Assembly: GCA_002348045.1 (NCBI GenBank)
Contig: DDYO01000186.1
Coordinates: 1-45,087, forward strand
Origin: Anaerolineales bacterium UBA2232
GTDB lineage: Bacteria > Chloroflexota > Anaerolineae > UBA2200
DNA: 45,087 bases
Reading direction: 5' to 3'
The position numbers and the translations under genes were made by a program. The notes under the pieces were generated by a model. It was given only the letters and a program-made list of their open reading frames with translations. It ran no database searches and was not told the DNA's origin. This document shows positions 24,057 through 32,896 of this stretch, one piece after another. Every line of letters begins with the position of its first letter. The stretch's first letter is position 1.

Positions 24057-25574
24057 ATGGCAGAGTTGCAGGTTGCGCAGACAGCGCTCTTCACAGCGCT
24101 GGCGTGGCTGGTCCCCGTGGGGCTTGCCTTGCTGGCCATCGGGGCTGCCCACGAAGCGCAAGCTGAACTGGTCGCAGCCACAACGCTGATTGCCCTGGCT
24201 GCGGCGCTGGGCGGATACCTGGTCTGCGGGTTTGCGTTCCAGTTCGGTGGCGTGGCTCATGTGTCCGATCTGGCCGGTTTGCACGGACTGACCGCCGAAT
24301 GGTCTCCTTTGGACACCAGTTGGGGTCCAGGATGGGGACTGGTAGGCTTGAGAGGTTTCCTTCTGCAAGGTGCGGCATACCACACCGATGCCTACCTGCT
24401 ATTTGCCTCACAGCTGCCTGCCGTTGTCACCACCGTCTTAGTGACCTTGCTGGCCTTGTGTACCCATGTGCGCCGAGTGCTTTTACTGCCCATGGGCCTC
24501 CTGGTCTCCGGCCTGCTCTACCCGCTCTTGGGCAATTGGGTCTGGGGAGGCGGGTGGCTCGCGAGGTTGGGGCAGAACGTTGAGTTGGGCCATGGCTTTG
24601 TAGACGCCGGAGGCAGCGCTACCGTCTTTCTGTTGGGTACCTTGGCGTCGCTGGCCACTTTCTTAATCCTCAAACCCAAGAGAACGCCAGAACCTGGGCC
24701 TGCAGCTCTTCCACCCATTCACTTTCCTCTGTTCGTGGTTCTGGGAGCGCTATTGTCCATCGCGGGCTGGCCGGGCCTGGTGCTAAGCAACCCGCTCTCT
24801 AGGGGCAGCGTGCCCGCTCCCCTGGCCTTGGTCAACCTGGCGATGGCCGCTGCTGGTGGTTCGCTATTGGTATCGCTTTACACGTGGTTTGTGACCAGCC
24901 AGCCGAACGCCCTGGCCATCGCCCGGGGCGCAGTGGCAGGACTGGTAGCAGCAAGCGCCGCCTGTCCCTTTGTACCAGCGGGGGCCGCTCTGCTGATTGG
25001 CTCCGTCGCAGGCCTGCTAATGGTTCTCACCCTGTATCTGTGGGAGCAGGTCCTGAGGCTGCAAGATCCCAGCGCCAGTGTGGCCGTCTTTGGCGTGCCC
25101 GCCGTATGGGGCACCTTGGCGCTGGCGATTTTCGCCGATGGCCGGTGGGGCGCGGGGTGGAATGGCGTAGGTGTCAAGGAATATCTCGATACCGTCGGTC
25201 AGGGGATCTCGGGACTGCTGCTCGCAAGCGGATATCAGAGCGCGGGGCCGGGACAGTTCCAAGCACAGGTCACCGGGTTGGCAGCTGTGCTCGCGGTCGG
25301 GTTGCTCCTGCCCTGGCTGTTGGTCAAGGCTTCGCTGTGGATCAAGAGCGCTGGGCAGGCAAGGACGGCCGCGCCAGTGCCCCCAGAGCCTGCTGATGCT
25401 CCCGAAGACGGGCAGGTTGATGATTTGACCACGAGTGACGGTGAGAGCCCGCCATGTGAGGAGCCATCACCGGCGGCGGATACCTTCCCTCTGCAACCCC
25501 TCGACCCGCCCGACGAGCATGCGGGCAGCAAGACGCCCAGCAGACGGCGCAAGCGTACCTACCCCAGTGCCTGA
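24057..25574 (+). CDS. Amt/Rh-family channel homologue lacking both pore histidines
   Basis: This 505-aa protein has about 11 membrane helices plus a polar, Pro/Glu-rich tail (about 435-505). It has the Amt framework: VWGGGWLARLG, D183 in FVDAGG, GAVAGLVAASAACPFVPAGAALLIGSVAG, D337 and VWGTL. By alignment, D160 and H168 of E. coli AmtB match D183 and F191, and D310 and H318 match D337 and F345, so both twin histidines that conduct ammonium are Phe. It is therefore unlikely to be an ordinary ammonium transporter. It could be a sensor, a CO2/NH3 gas channel or a different carrier. AGGAGG precedes the ATG. No GlnK gene is adjacent. Confidence 0.85.
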   Translation: MAELQVAQTALFTALAWLVPVGLALLAIGAAHEAQAELVAATTLIALAAALGGYLVCGFAFQFGGVAHVSDLAGLHGLTAEWSPLDTSWGPGWGLVGLRGFLLQGAAYHTDAYLLFASQLPAVVTTVLVTLLALCTHVRRVLLLPMGLLVSGLLYPLLGNWVWGGGWLARLGQNVELGHGFVDAGGSATVFLLGTLASLATFLILKPKRTPEPGPAALPPIHFPLFVVLGALLSIAGWPGLVLSNPLSRGSVPAPLALVNLAMAAAGGSLLVSLYTWFVTSQPNALAIARGAVAGLVAASAACPFVPAGAALLIGSVAGLLMVLTLYLWEQVLRLQDPSASVAVFGVPAVWGTLALAIFADGRWGAGWNGVGVKEYLDTVGQGISGLLLASGYQSAGPGQFQAQVTGLAAVLAVGLLLPWLLVKASLWIKSAGQARTAAPVPPEPADAPEDGQVDDLTTSDGESPPCEEPSPAADTFPLQPLDPPDEHAGSKTPSRRRKRTYPSA

Positions 25575-26200
25575 AGGAGCTCCACCACTTCTGCATCAGA
25601 AGTCTGGTCGAACTCAGAGTAGAAGGCGCCTACAGCCCAGAACAGCTCCGGCTCGTGCAGGCACACGACCTCATCGGCGTCTTGGGCCAATGTGCGGATG
25701 GTGGCCGCTGGCCCCACAGGAATGGCCAGGATCAGCCGATGCGGTGCTCTCTGGCGCAACGCGCGCAGGCTGGCAGACACCGTAGCCCCCGTGGCGACCC
25801 CATCATCCACCAGAATCACCGTCTGACCCTGCAGTTCGCGTTCCGGGCGCGTGCCGCGATAGGCCGAGAGGCGGCGTTGGATCTCGTGCTTTTGACGTGC
25901 TGTCTCTTCCTCAACGTATTGATCCGAGACTTCCATTTGCGCTATGAGTCGGTGGTCCAGCACCAGGGTCCCGTCGCTGGCCACGGCGCCAATGGCCAAT
26001 TCGGGGTTATGGGGAGCACCAATCTTGCGAGTGATGTACACGTCCAGGGGAGCGCCCAACGCCAGGGCTATTTCGTAGGCGACCACCACTCCCCCACGGG
26101 GAATGCCCAGGACCAGTAGTCCCGACTGTCCCTTGAGTGCCTCCAGTCGCCTTGCGAGCAGCTTTCCTGCTTCATGTCGATCGCGAAACACCATCATCAT
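25559..26200 (-). CDS. phosphoribosyltransferase-family protein
   Basis: This 213-aa protein has a type I PRTase domain with the PRPP-binding loop VILVDDGVATGAT (128-140) and the N-terminal LGIPRGGVVVAYEIA. It matches the stand-alone predicted phosphoribosyltransferases often found beside stress and dienelactone-hydrolase genes; the base it uses is unknown. AAGGAGGGG lies just upstream of three successive ATG codons. Its start overlaps the stop of the TIGR00725 gene (ATGA). Its 3' end overlaps the convergent Amt-like gene by 16 bp. Confidence 0.88.
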   Translation of the reverse strand: MMMVFRDRHEAGKLLARRLEALKGQSGLLVLGIPRGGVVVAYEIALALGAPLDVYITRKIGAPHNPELAIGAVASDGTLVLDHRLIAQMEVSDQYVEEETARQKHEIQRRLSAYRGTRPERELQGQTVILVDDGVATGATVSASLRALRQRAPHRLILAIPVGPAATIRTLAQDADEVVCLHEPELFWAVGAFYSEFDQTSDAEVVELLQALG

Positions 26201-26706
26201 TCCCCTCCTTGTCGAGCCCTTCGCCTCAAGGCCAGTTCCAGGGCCTTCTCTACGGCTTGGACGGGAGTCTCTGCCCGAATAATGTCATCACGCTCGACGC
26301 CTTCACGTACAAGATGCCATGTGTTGAGGCCGATCACCGGGATGCCCAATTTCAGCGCGTGGCCAATCTCCGAGAGGGTCCCATACTCACCGTGGACCGC
26401 GATGACGGCCTGAGCCGCCTGCACCACGAGCACGTTTCTGGCTTGTCCCAGCCCAGTCGGAATCGGAACAACTACATGGGGATTGGCTTCGCTACGGGAC
26501 GTACCCGGCAGGATGCCAACAGTCAGACCACCTGCCTCAACTGCGCCTTTGCAGACTGCCGCCATAACGCCGCCAAGCCCACCACACACGATGACCGCCC
26601 CTCGTTTGGCCAACTCATGCCCGATCTCTTCGGCCAGCGCGGCCACGTCTGAAGAACACAGACCATCTCCAATGACAGCGATGAACTGCGGCCTAGAACC
26701 GGCCAT
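26197..26706 (-). CDS. TIGR00725-type Rossmann protein (LOG/MoCo-carrier-like)
   Basis: This 169-aa protein shows FIAVIGDGLCSSDV, VICGGLGGVMAAV (the glycine-rich loop), GILPGTSRSEANP and AVHGEYGTLSEIGHAL, the fingerprint of the TIGR00725 branch of the LOG superfamily. Relatives remove ribose phosphate from cytokinin nucleotides or bind molybdenum cofactor. Its exact ligand is unknown. Placement between ThpR and a phosphoribosyltransferase suggests nucleotide or ribose-phosphate chemistry. It starts 3 nt after the ThpR stop codon. Confidence 0.88.
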   Translation of the reverse strand: MAGSRPQFIAVIGDGLCSSDVAALAEEIGHELAKRGAVIVCGGLGGVMAAVCKGAVEAGGLTVGILPGTSRSEANPHVVVPIPTGLGQARNVLVVQAAQAVIAVHGEYGTLSEIGHALKLGIPVIGLNTWHLVREGVERDDIIRAETPVQAVEKALELALRRRARQGGE

Positions 26707-26709
26707 GTT

Positions 26710-27303
26710 TCACCCTGTCAACGGAACAGCGGCCAGGCGGGTGTAAACCGCTCCGGAAGGCCGCAGCTCACTGCGTATCAAGCTCAACTCGCTGACCATC
26801 ATGGGTGGTGAAGATGGTGCTTTCGTTGCCTCCATCCAATTTGCCAGCTCACCTCGCTCGGAAGGACTGGCGCTGTCCTTGATACGTGCCAGGGTCAGGT
26901 GAGGCTGGAAGCGCCGTCTTTCCGGCGCGAACCCCAGGTCCTGCAATCCCGTCTCAACCTTGCGCTGCAGCTGTTCTAGCGGGACAAGGTCGCCGGTCAC
27001 GCCGATCCAGATGACCCTCGGGCGCTGTGGATGAGGAAAGCAGCCCAAACCGGACAGGGCAATGGAAAACGTAGGAACCGACAAGCAGGCTGTCTCGAGA
27101 ACCTGGCTGATCTGGGCAATGCGACTTGGCGCCACATCGCCCAAAAAGCTGAGGGTAAGGTGTATAGAGTCCGGAGCTACCCAGCGACCGATGTAGGATA
27201 CCCGTGCCTTTCTAAGCCGAGCCTGCGCCTTGCCCAGCGCTGATCGGAGGTCGTCATTCAGTTCGATGGCGACAAAGGCTCGTATGTAGTCTGGAGCGCT
27301 CAT
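26710..27303 (-). CDS. thpR: RNA 2',3'-cyclic phosphodiesterase
   Basis: This 197-aa protein is a two-histidine (2H) phosphoesterase. The two HxTx motifs are HLT in SIHLTLSFLGD (H48, T50) and in FQPHLTLARIK (H135, T137). The family hydrolyses 2',3'-cyclic phosphate ends and was first described as 2'-5' RNA ligase. It is cytoplasmic. Its ATG overlaps the stop of the upstream amidohydrolase gene (ATGA). Confidence 0.93.
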   Translation of the reverse strand: MSAPDYIRAFVAIELNDDLRSALGKAQARLRKARVSYIGRWVAPDSIHLTLSFLGDVAPSRIAQISQVLETACLSVPTFSIALSGLGCFPHPQRPRVIWIGVTGDLVPLEQLQRKVETGLQDLGFAPERRRFQPHLTLARIKDSASPSERGELANWMEATKAPSSPPMMVSELSLIRSELRPSGAVYTRLAAVPLTG

Positions 27304-28148
27304 CGATCTCCTGCAGGGAGAAGCCTTGAGGCCGTGCCGCCAAGCACAGACGCCAGGACCGTCTCGGAAAGGCCAACCCCGCGCACCCTCGTCAAAAGTG
27401 CCTGTGGTGTAAGGAGTGGAAAGTCCGTGGCAAAGAGGATCTTGTCAGGCACCACTTGGGCAGCCAGGGAGAAGACCTCATCGCCATAGAGAAAGGGGGA
27501 CGCAGCCGTATCATAGTACACATTGCGCAGCGCCTGCCTTACTTCCGGCATCAGCTCATAGAAGCAAAGGCCGCCACCCCAGTGAGCAGCAATGAGTTGA
27601 GCTTGTGGGTGCCGAAGCGCCAGATCGTAGAAAGCCTCCACGGTGCTCCGACTCTTTCCGGGGTAACGATGCCCTACGGGCTCGCCGGCGTGAATCATCA
27701 CAGACTTCCTTCGGTATAGCGCTGTTTCGAGCACACGGTCCAGGCACGGATCACTGAAAGAGTAGCCCTGGCCGTCGGGCATGAGCTCGCCAACGCCAAC
27801 AAGCCCCTTGTCCAGGCAGCGCTCCACCTCTAGGGAAGCTCCCTCGGTTGCCGGATTCACCACAGCGAATCCATATAAGCGCCGAGGCCATCGCCGGACC
27901 GCGTCGAGGACATAGTCATTGGCTGCTTGGCACAAGGCCGGATCCGACCAGGCAAATCCAAACGTCACGGCGGCATCGACCCCTGCCGCATCCAACGCCG
28001 CAATCAGCTCTTCGGCCGTGGCCATGCGGGCTCGCGGATGGTCATAAAGCTGGCAGAACCAAGCATCCCGCTGCACGTATCTATGACGCGCAGCGATGAC
28101 ATCGGGCGGGAAGATGTGGGTATGAAAGTCAATCACTGACACGGCCAC
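27300..28148 (-). CDS. metal-dependent hydrolase, amidohydrolase-2 (ACMSD-like) family
   Basis: This TIM-barrel protein has the N-terminal metal motif IDFHTHIFP, the middle MIHAGEP and AAHWGGG histidines, and the C-terminal KILFATDFPLL with the catalytic Asp. This is the ACMSD-like branch of amidohydrolases, which includes decarboxylases and hydrolases; the substrate is unknown. I place the start at one of the GTG codons 28148, 28142 or 28136, because the longer frame to 28223 would begin within the secG promoter. It heads a tightly packed four-gene operon with thpR, the TIGR00725 gene and the phosphoribosyltransferase. Confidence 0.82.
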   Translation of the reverse strand: MAVSVIDFHTHIFPPDVIAARHRYVQRDAWFCQLYDHPRARMATAEELIAALDAAGVDAAVTFGFAWSDPALCQAANDYVLDAVRRWPRRLYGFAVVNPATEGASLEVERCLDKGLVGVGELMPDGQGYSFSDPCLDRVLETALYRRKSVMIHAGEPVGHRYPGKSRSTVEAFYDLALRHPQAQLIAAHWGGGLCFYELMPEVRQALRNVYYDTAASPFLYGDEVFSLAAQVVPDKILFATDFPLLTPQALLTRVRGVGLSETVLASVLGGTASRLLPAGDR

Positions 28149-28190
28149 ATTCTGACATACCCCGACCTGCAAGTCAAGCCCCCACCGGTT

Positions 28191-28217
28191 TTGTTGTGGG
28201 GGAGATTGTGCTATAAT
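28191..28217 (+). promoter_or_regulatory. extended -10 promoter of secG
   Basis: TGCTATAAT ends at 28217 (extended -10, box 28212-28217). The -35 is weak, with TTGTTG at 28191-28196 only 15 nt away. Transcription would start about 23 nt before the TTG start codon of secG. Confidence 0.7.
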
Positions 28218-28247
28218 GTTCAAGATTCTGAGATGGAGGCTGCGCTG

Positions 28248-28469
28248 TTGGCTAGATACCTGAACATTGTCCAGATCATCCTGTCGGTTGCATTGATCGT
28301 CCTGGTCATCCTGCAGAGCAAGGGCGGTTCACTGAACCGCATGTTTGGTGGTGAAGGAGGCGTCTACTCCTCGCGTCGTGGCTTTGAGAAGACCCTCTTT
28401 AACTTTACCGTGGTCTTGATCGGGGCATTCCTGGTCTTCTCCCTGCTAAGCGCCATTTTCCAGTCCTGA
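28248..28469 (+). CDS. secG: preprotein translocase subunit SecG
   Basis: This 73-aa protein has two membrane helices (about 5-25 and 52-72) around the conserved cytoplasmic segment LQSKGGSLNRMFGG, typical of SecG, the accessory subunit of SecYEG. I chose TTG 28248 because GGAGG (28235-28239) lies 8 nt upstream and the length then matches the family; the ATG at 28233 overlaps that site. The SBP gene follows after 23 nt. Confidence 0.93.
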   Translation: MARYLNIVQIILSVALIVLVILQSKGGSLNRMFGGEGGVYSSRRGFEKTLFNFTVVLIGAFLVFSLLSAIFQS

Positions 28470-28492
28470 TCGGGCCAGGCGCGGCTGCAGCC

Positions 28493-30166
28493 ATGCGGTG
28501 GGCTACTATCATCGCGCTATTGGCCATTGGGGCGATCTTGGCCCTCACGGGCCATACAGCCTACCACTCCACGACCATCCTCGTCCCGGATGTCGGCGGT
28601 ACCTATATTGAGGCCACTGCCGGTAGCCCGAGGTATGTGAACCCCCTACTCAGCACGTTCAATGACGTCGATCGTGACCTGGTCGCGCTGATTTTTAACG
28701 GTTTGACCACAGCCAACGAGCACGGTGAGATTCTGCCCGACTTGGCTGAGACCTGGGAGATTTCCCCAGACGGCCTGTCTTATACGTTTGAGTTGCGGCG
28801 CGATGTGCAGTGGCACGATGGCTCCGTGTTCGATGCCGATGATGTGATCTTTACCATCGACACTTTGCGCTCTGCGGATTTCCAGGGACAGCCGGGCGTG
28901 TCGGAGCTTTGGCGCTCCGTAAAGTTGGAGCGGATCGCTGCATACACCGTCCGCCTCACCCTTCCGGAGCCATTCGCCCCCTTCCTCAGCTATACTACCG
29001 TGGGGCTTCTACCTGCTCACTTACTTCAGAACGTGCCGGCCGGCTCTTTGCACAGCCATGCGTTCAATCAGCACCCGGTTGGCACAGGTCCCTTCTTGCT
29101 GAAGGAACTGACATCCCGGCACGCGCTACTGGAGGCGAACACCTCGTTCTACGCGGGTCGGCCATACCTGGACAAGATCGAGATCTTTTTTTACCCCGAC
29201 TATGCCAGTGCCCTTAACGCTTATCACCGGGGAGAAGTGCACGGCCTAAGCCAAGTTCCTGCCGAATTGCAGAGCGCAGCATTGTCCCAGGACGACTTAA
29301 GGTTGTACAATGCTCCTCTGAGCGGGTTGGGTTTGGTCTTCCTCAATTTGGACCGTCCATTCTTTCAAGAGCGTGAGGTCCGCCAGGCCCTCCTGTGGGC
29401 CACCGACCGCCAGAAGCTCATCGATCAGATCATGAACGGCCATGCCTTACTTGCCAATGGGTCGGTGCTGCCCTGGTCGTGGGCCTACGAACCTAACGCC
29501 GTGCGCTACGGGTACGATCCTTCCAAGGCGATGGAGCTGCTTGATCAAGCGGGATGGAAGGATCTTGATGGGGACGGCGTCCGTGAAAAAGGGGACCAGA
29601 TCCTTCAGTTTGCCTTGTTGACCAATGCCGATGAGCGCCGCGTGAGCATTATCAACGAGTTAACCCGCCAGTGGGCCCTGGTTGGCATCCGTGCTGTCCC
29701 TCAAACGGCAGGCGTTGCCGGACTGGTTCACGATTTTCTTGTCCCGCGCAACTATGACGCCATCTTGTACGAGTGGCAAAGGCTGCCGTTTGACCCGGAC
29801 CCCTATCCCCAGTGGCACTCTACGCAGACTTCGGGCTCGGGGCAGAATTACTCTGGTTTCATTAGTGAAAAAGCCGATCTCATCATGGAGGAGGCGCGGC
29901 GCACGGCTGATCCACAGCGCCGGGGGGTGCTGTACCGCGAGCTGCAGTCCCTTCTTGCCGAAGAGGTGCCCATCCTTCCCCTATACCACCCAGTCTATAC
30001 TTATGCTATCGACAAGCGCGTGAACGATGTGCAGGTCGGTCCATTGCAGGACTACCCAGATCGTTTCAGGACTATCGGCCAGTGGTATGTCTCCACTCGG
30101 CGCATGTTGGTAAGCGAGGCCCCCCTGTGGCAGCCCAGACCATCATCAACTCCGCCGTTGCGCTAG
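28493..30166 (+). CDS. peptide ABC transporter substrate-binding protein (family 5)
   Basis: This 557-aa protein has a short N-terminal membrane anchor (about 5-22) without a lipobox cysteine, followed by the SBP_bac_5 domain: VNPLLSTFNDVDRDLVALIFNGL, LPDLAETWEISPDGLSYTFELR, WHDGSVFDADDVIFTID, ATDRQKLIDQIM and the C-terminal LAEEVPILPLYHPVYTYAID. It should bind oligopeptides outside the membrane. No permease or ATPase gene is adjacent, so it probably serves a transporter encoded elsewhere. It follows secG closely. Confidence 0.92.
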   Translation: MRWATIIALLAIGAILALTGHTAYHSTTILVPDVGGTYIEATAGSPRYVNPLLSTFNDVDRDLVALIFNGLTTANEHGEILPDLAETWEISPDGLSYTFELRRDVQWHDGSVFDADDVIFTIDTLRSADFQGQPGVSELWRSVKLERIAAYTVRLTLPEPFAPFLSYTTVGLLPAHLLQNVPAGSLHSHAFNQHPVGTGPFLLKELTSRHALLEANTSFYAGRPYLDKIEIFFYPDYASALNAYHRGEVHGLSQVPAELQSAALSQDDLRLYNAPLSGLGLVFLNLDRPFFQEREVRQALLWATDRQKLIDQIMNGHALLANGSVLPWSWAYEPNAVRYGYDPSKAMELLDQAGWKDLDGDGVREKGDQILQFALLTNADERRVSIINELTRQWALVGIRAVPQTAGVAGLVHDFLVPRNYDAILYEWQRLPFDPDPYPQWHSTQTSGSGQNYSGFISEKADLIMEEARRTADPQRRGVLYRELQSLLAEEVPILPLYHPVYTYAIDKRVNDVQVGPLQDYPDRFRTIGQWYVSTRRMLVSEAPLWQPRPSSTPPLR

Positions 30167-30216
30167 ACCCTCTGCTCTGTCGGGCATTGTTCTGCCTGGC
30201 TCACCTCCGCTGCAGT

Positions 30217-30245
30217 TTGGGCGTTTATCCTGGCTGAGCTATAAT
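30217..30245 (+). promoter_or_regulatory. promoter of the DUF151-dnaB operon
   Basis: TTGGGC (30217-30222), 17-nt spacer, TATAAT (30240-30245). It would drive the DUF151 gene, dnaB, the dnaD-like gene, the loader gene and the glycosidase-like gene. Confidence 0.75.
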
Positions 30246-30320
30246 CGGATCGAGCGCCCCTTGTCCTCGTTGCCAGCCAATAGGATGCTCATGCGACAAG
30301 CGCTTTCGGGAGGCCCGGCA

Positions 30321-30818
30321 ATGATTGCTACGGTGGTCCACAGCATACGCGTTAGCCTGATTTCCCACCACCGCGTGGTGCTGTTGAAAGACGTAAAGGC
30401 AGACCGCTACCTTCCTATCTGGATCGGCCCGTTCGAGGCCGATTCCATCGCCATGGCTTTGCAGAACATCAGGCCTCCACGCCCCATGACCCACGACTTG
30501 CTCAAGAGCGCCATCGCCGAACTGGGAGCGACGGTCTCGCACATCATCGTGAATTCGTTAGAGGACAACACGTTCTTTGCGCGGATCGTGCTGGATGCCG
30601 AAGGACGGCACATAGAGGTGGACTCTAGGCCTAGCGATGCTATGGCGCTGGGTGTTCGGTGTGGGGTGCCCATCTGGGTCGCCGAAGAGGTAATGGCTCA
30701 GGCCAGCATCGTGGTGAGCCCAGAACTTGCCCCGGTGTCGCCTGAAGAGGCCGACAACCTGTCTGCTTTTCGCGATTTTCTCAACTCTCTGGACATGGGC
30801 GAACAAGAAGATGAGTGA
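30321..30818 (+). CDS. bifunctional nuclease family (DUF151) protein
   Basis: This 165-aa protein has the DUF151 domain: VVLLKDVKADRYLPIWIGPFEADSIAMAL, RPMTHDLLKSAIAELGATV, DNTFFARIVLD and VDSRPSDAMALGVRCGVPI. Members have been reported to have RNase and DNase activity in plants and a nuclease role in actinobacteria. An acidic tail ends in GEQEDE. GGGAGG lies 7 nt before the ATG at 30321; the upstream frame to 30261 is not supported. It is separated from dnaB by 3 nt. Confidence 0.92.
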   Translation: MIATVVHSIRVSLISHHRVVLLKDVKADRYLPIWIGPFEADSIAMALQNIRPPRPMTHDLLKSAIAELGATVSHIIVNSLEDNTFFARIVLDAEGRHIEVDSRPSDAMALGVRCGVPIWVAEEVMAQASIVVSPELAPVSPEEADNLSAFRDFLNSLDMGEQEDE

Positions 30819-30821
30819 CCT

Positions 30822-32213
30822 ATGACCATCGAACGCTTGCCACCTCAGAACACTGAAGCCGAGCAATCGGTTCTGGGCAGCCTTCTCATTGACCGTGATG
30901 CGATTATCACCGTTGCGCCGTTCCTGCATGCGGAAGACTTTTACCGGGAAACCCACGGGCAGATCTACTCAGCTATTCTGGATCTGCACGAGCGACGGCA
31001 GCCCGGTGATTTCATCACCGTCAGCGACGAACTGGAACGACGCGGCAGGCTGGACGCGGTTGGCGGTCCATCTTACCTGACCTCGCTGATCAACAGTGTC
31101 CCCACCGCGCTGCATGTGGAACACTACGCTCACATCGTGGAGCGTACCGCTGTGCTGCGCCGTCTCATCGAAGCGGCAGGTAAGATTGCTGGCCTTGCCT
31201 ACGAGGAATCCGAGGAGGTCGATGTCGTCGTTGACCGTGCTGAGCAAGTCCTCTTCGATGTGTCTCAGCGTCGTGTCTCCCGTGGACTTATGCCCATTCG
31301 CCGAATTCTCACCGAGTACTATGACCGCATAGACTACCTGCACCAGCATCAAGGCGAGATGGTCGGCTTGCCTACCGGCTTTATCGATTTGGACCGGTTG
31401 TTGGGTGGTCTGCAGCGTTCTGACCTCGTCATTGTGGCCGGACGTCCTGGCACGGGGAAGAGCAGCTTTGGGCTGACCATCGCCCACAATGTTGCCCTCA
31501 AGTTCAATGCGGTGATTGCCCTGTTTAGCCTGGAGATGTCCGGTGAACAGGTGGTGCAGCGCCTCATTGCTTCGGAGACTGGTATTAGTGCGCAGCGTTT
31601 GCGCCTCGGCGACATCCGTGATATCGAGTGGGACAAGTTCACCAAAGCCAGCGGAACGCTCTCCGAGACCACCATTTTTGTTGATGACACTCCTTCCCCT
31701 TCACCTCTGGAGATACGTACCAAGTGCAGGCGCATGGCGGCGGAGCACGGACTTGACTTGATCATCGTCGACTATCTGCAGCTCATGCAATCCGGCCCAG
31801 GCGTGCGCAGTGAGAACCGGGTACAGGAGGTCTCGTACATATCACGGGCTCTGAAGGGCTTGGCCAAAGAATTGAATGTGCCAGTGATTGCCATGTCTCA
31901 GCTTTCCCGTGCCGTGGAGGCAAGAGGCGACAAGCGACCCATCCTCGCCGACTTGAGGGAATCTGGCAGCATCGAGCAGGATGCCGACGTGGTCATCTTT
32001 ATCTATCACGACGAAGCGGACAGTGAGGCCTTGCCTGGAGCAATGGTCCAAATGGACACGCATCGGGTAGTTCAGATACTCGTTGCCAAACACCGCAACG
32101 GTCCTACCGGGCAAATTCGCCTGGGCTTTATGGGCGAACAGACCAGGTTCGTTAACCTTGCCACGTACGCTGAGGCGCCCGGAGGCATGTCGGAGCCTGA
32201 CTTTAGCCAATGA
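30822..32213 (+). CDS. dnaB: replicative DNA helicase DnaB
   Basis: This 463-aa helicase has the usual N-terminal helical domain (about 1-105) and RecA-like motor (about 180-455). Walker A is GRPGTGKS (207-214), Walker B LIIVDYLQ (313-320), and the conserved block is LADLRESGSIEQDADVV. No intein interrupts it. It forms the hexameric ring that unwinds DNA at the fork. The gene is directly followed, with a 4-nt overlap, by the dnaD-like gene and then the loader, so the primosome components are made together. Confidence 0.97.
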   Translation: MTIERLPPQNTEAEQSVLGSLLIDRDAIITVAPFLHAEDFYRETHGQIYSAILDLHERRQPGDFITVSDELERRGRLDAVGGPSYLTSLINSVPTALHVEHYAHIVERTAVLRRLIEAAGKIAGLAYEESEEVDVVVDRAEQVLFDVSQRRVSRGLMPIRRILTEYYDRIDYLHQHQGEMVGLPTGFIDLDRLLGGLQRSDLVIVAGRPGTGKSSFGLTIAHNVALKFNAVIALFSLEMSGEQVVQRLIASETGISAQRLRLGDIRDIEWDKFTKASGTLSETTIFVDDTPSPSPLEIRTKCRRMAAEHGLDLIIVDYLQLMQSGPGVRSENRVQEVSYISRALKGLAKELNVPVIAMSQLSRAVEARGDKRPILADLRESGSIEQDADVVIFIYHDEADSEALPGAMVQMDTHRVVQILVAKHRNGPTGQIRLGFMGEQTRFVNLATYAEAPGGMSEPDFSQ

Positions 32214-32896
32214 ACGAGTTTCGCGGATTCCCCGACGGCAGGCTTGACTATACACCGCTGCCTAATCTCTTCTTCAGCGAGCTCTTGCCCCTGGTGGATG
32301 ATCTGGCTGAGCTGAAGGTGACCCTGTACGTCTTCTTCCTGCTCTATCGCAAGAAGGGCGCCCATTCCTATGTTTCCCTGGCAGAGTTGCGGAATGATGG
32401 TACCCTTCTGCGGAGTTTGCAGGGCCTGCCCGTCGCGGCCGAAGCCGCCCTCCTGCAGGGACTGGAAGGCGCGGTGCGCCGCGGGACACTGTTACACTTG
32501 CAGGTTCCCGATGAACAAGTGCAAGAGCTGTACTGTGCCAACAGCATGCAGGGTCGCAAGACGGCAGAGAAAGCCCAACTGGGGGAGATCAAGGTCCTGG
32601 AGGGCGCGGAACTCATCGAGCCGGCCCGCCTGGTTGAGCGCTCCAACATCTATAGCCTGTACGAGCAAACCGTGGGCCTTCTACAGCCTATTATTGCCGA
32701 GGAACTGAAGGAAGCGGAGGCTAGCTATCCTCCGGCCTGGATCGAAGAGGCCTTCCAAATCGCGGCCGCCCGGAATGTGAGGAATTGGCATTACGTGAAG
32801 CGCATTCTGGAACGCTGGGAGACTGAGGGCAAGGACAATTCCCGTGACCGAACCTGGTACACTGAAGAAGAATCCCGCAAGTACATCAAACGCTGA
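32210..32896 (+). CDS. DnaD-like replication initiation protein
   Basis: This 228-aa protein has an N-terminal winged-helix-like region (about 20-115) and a C-terminal DnaD/DnaB_2 domain (about 150-215: IYSLYEQTVGLLQPIIAEEL ... AFQIAAARNVRNWHYVKRILERW). DnaD remodels DNA at the origin and recruits the helicase loader in Firmicutes. The start overlaps the dnaB stop codon (ATGA). The 3' end overlaps the loader gene by 53 nt. Confidence 0.88.
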   Translation: MNEFRGFPDGRLDYTPLPNLFFSELLPLVDDLAELKVTLYVFFLLYRKKGAHSYVSLAELRNDGTLLRSLQGLPVAAEAALLQGLEGAVRRGTLLHLQVPDEQVQELYCANSMQGRKTAEKAQLGEIKVLEGAELIEPARLVERSNIYSLYEQTVGLLQPIIAEELKEAEASYPPAWIEEAFQIAAARNVRNWHYVKRILERWETEGKDNSRDRTWYTEEESRKYIKR

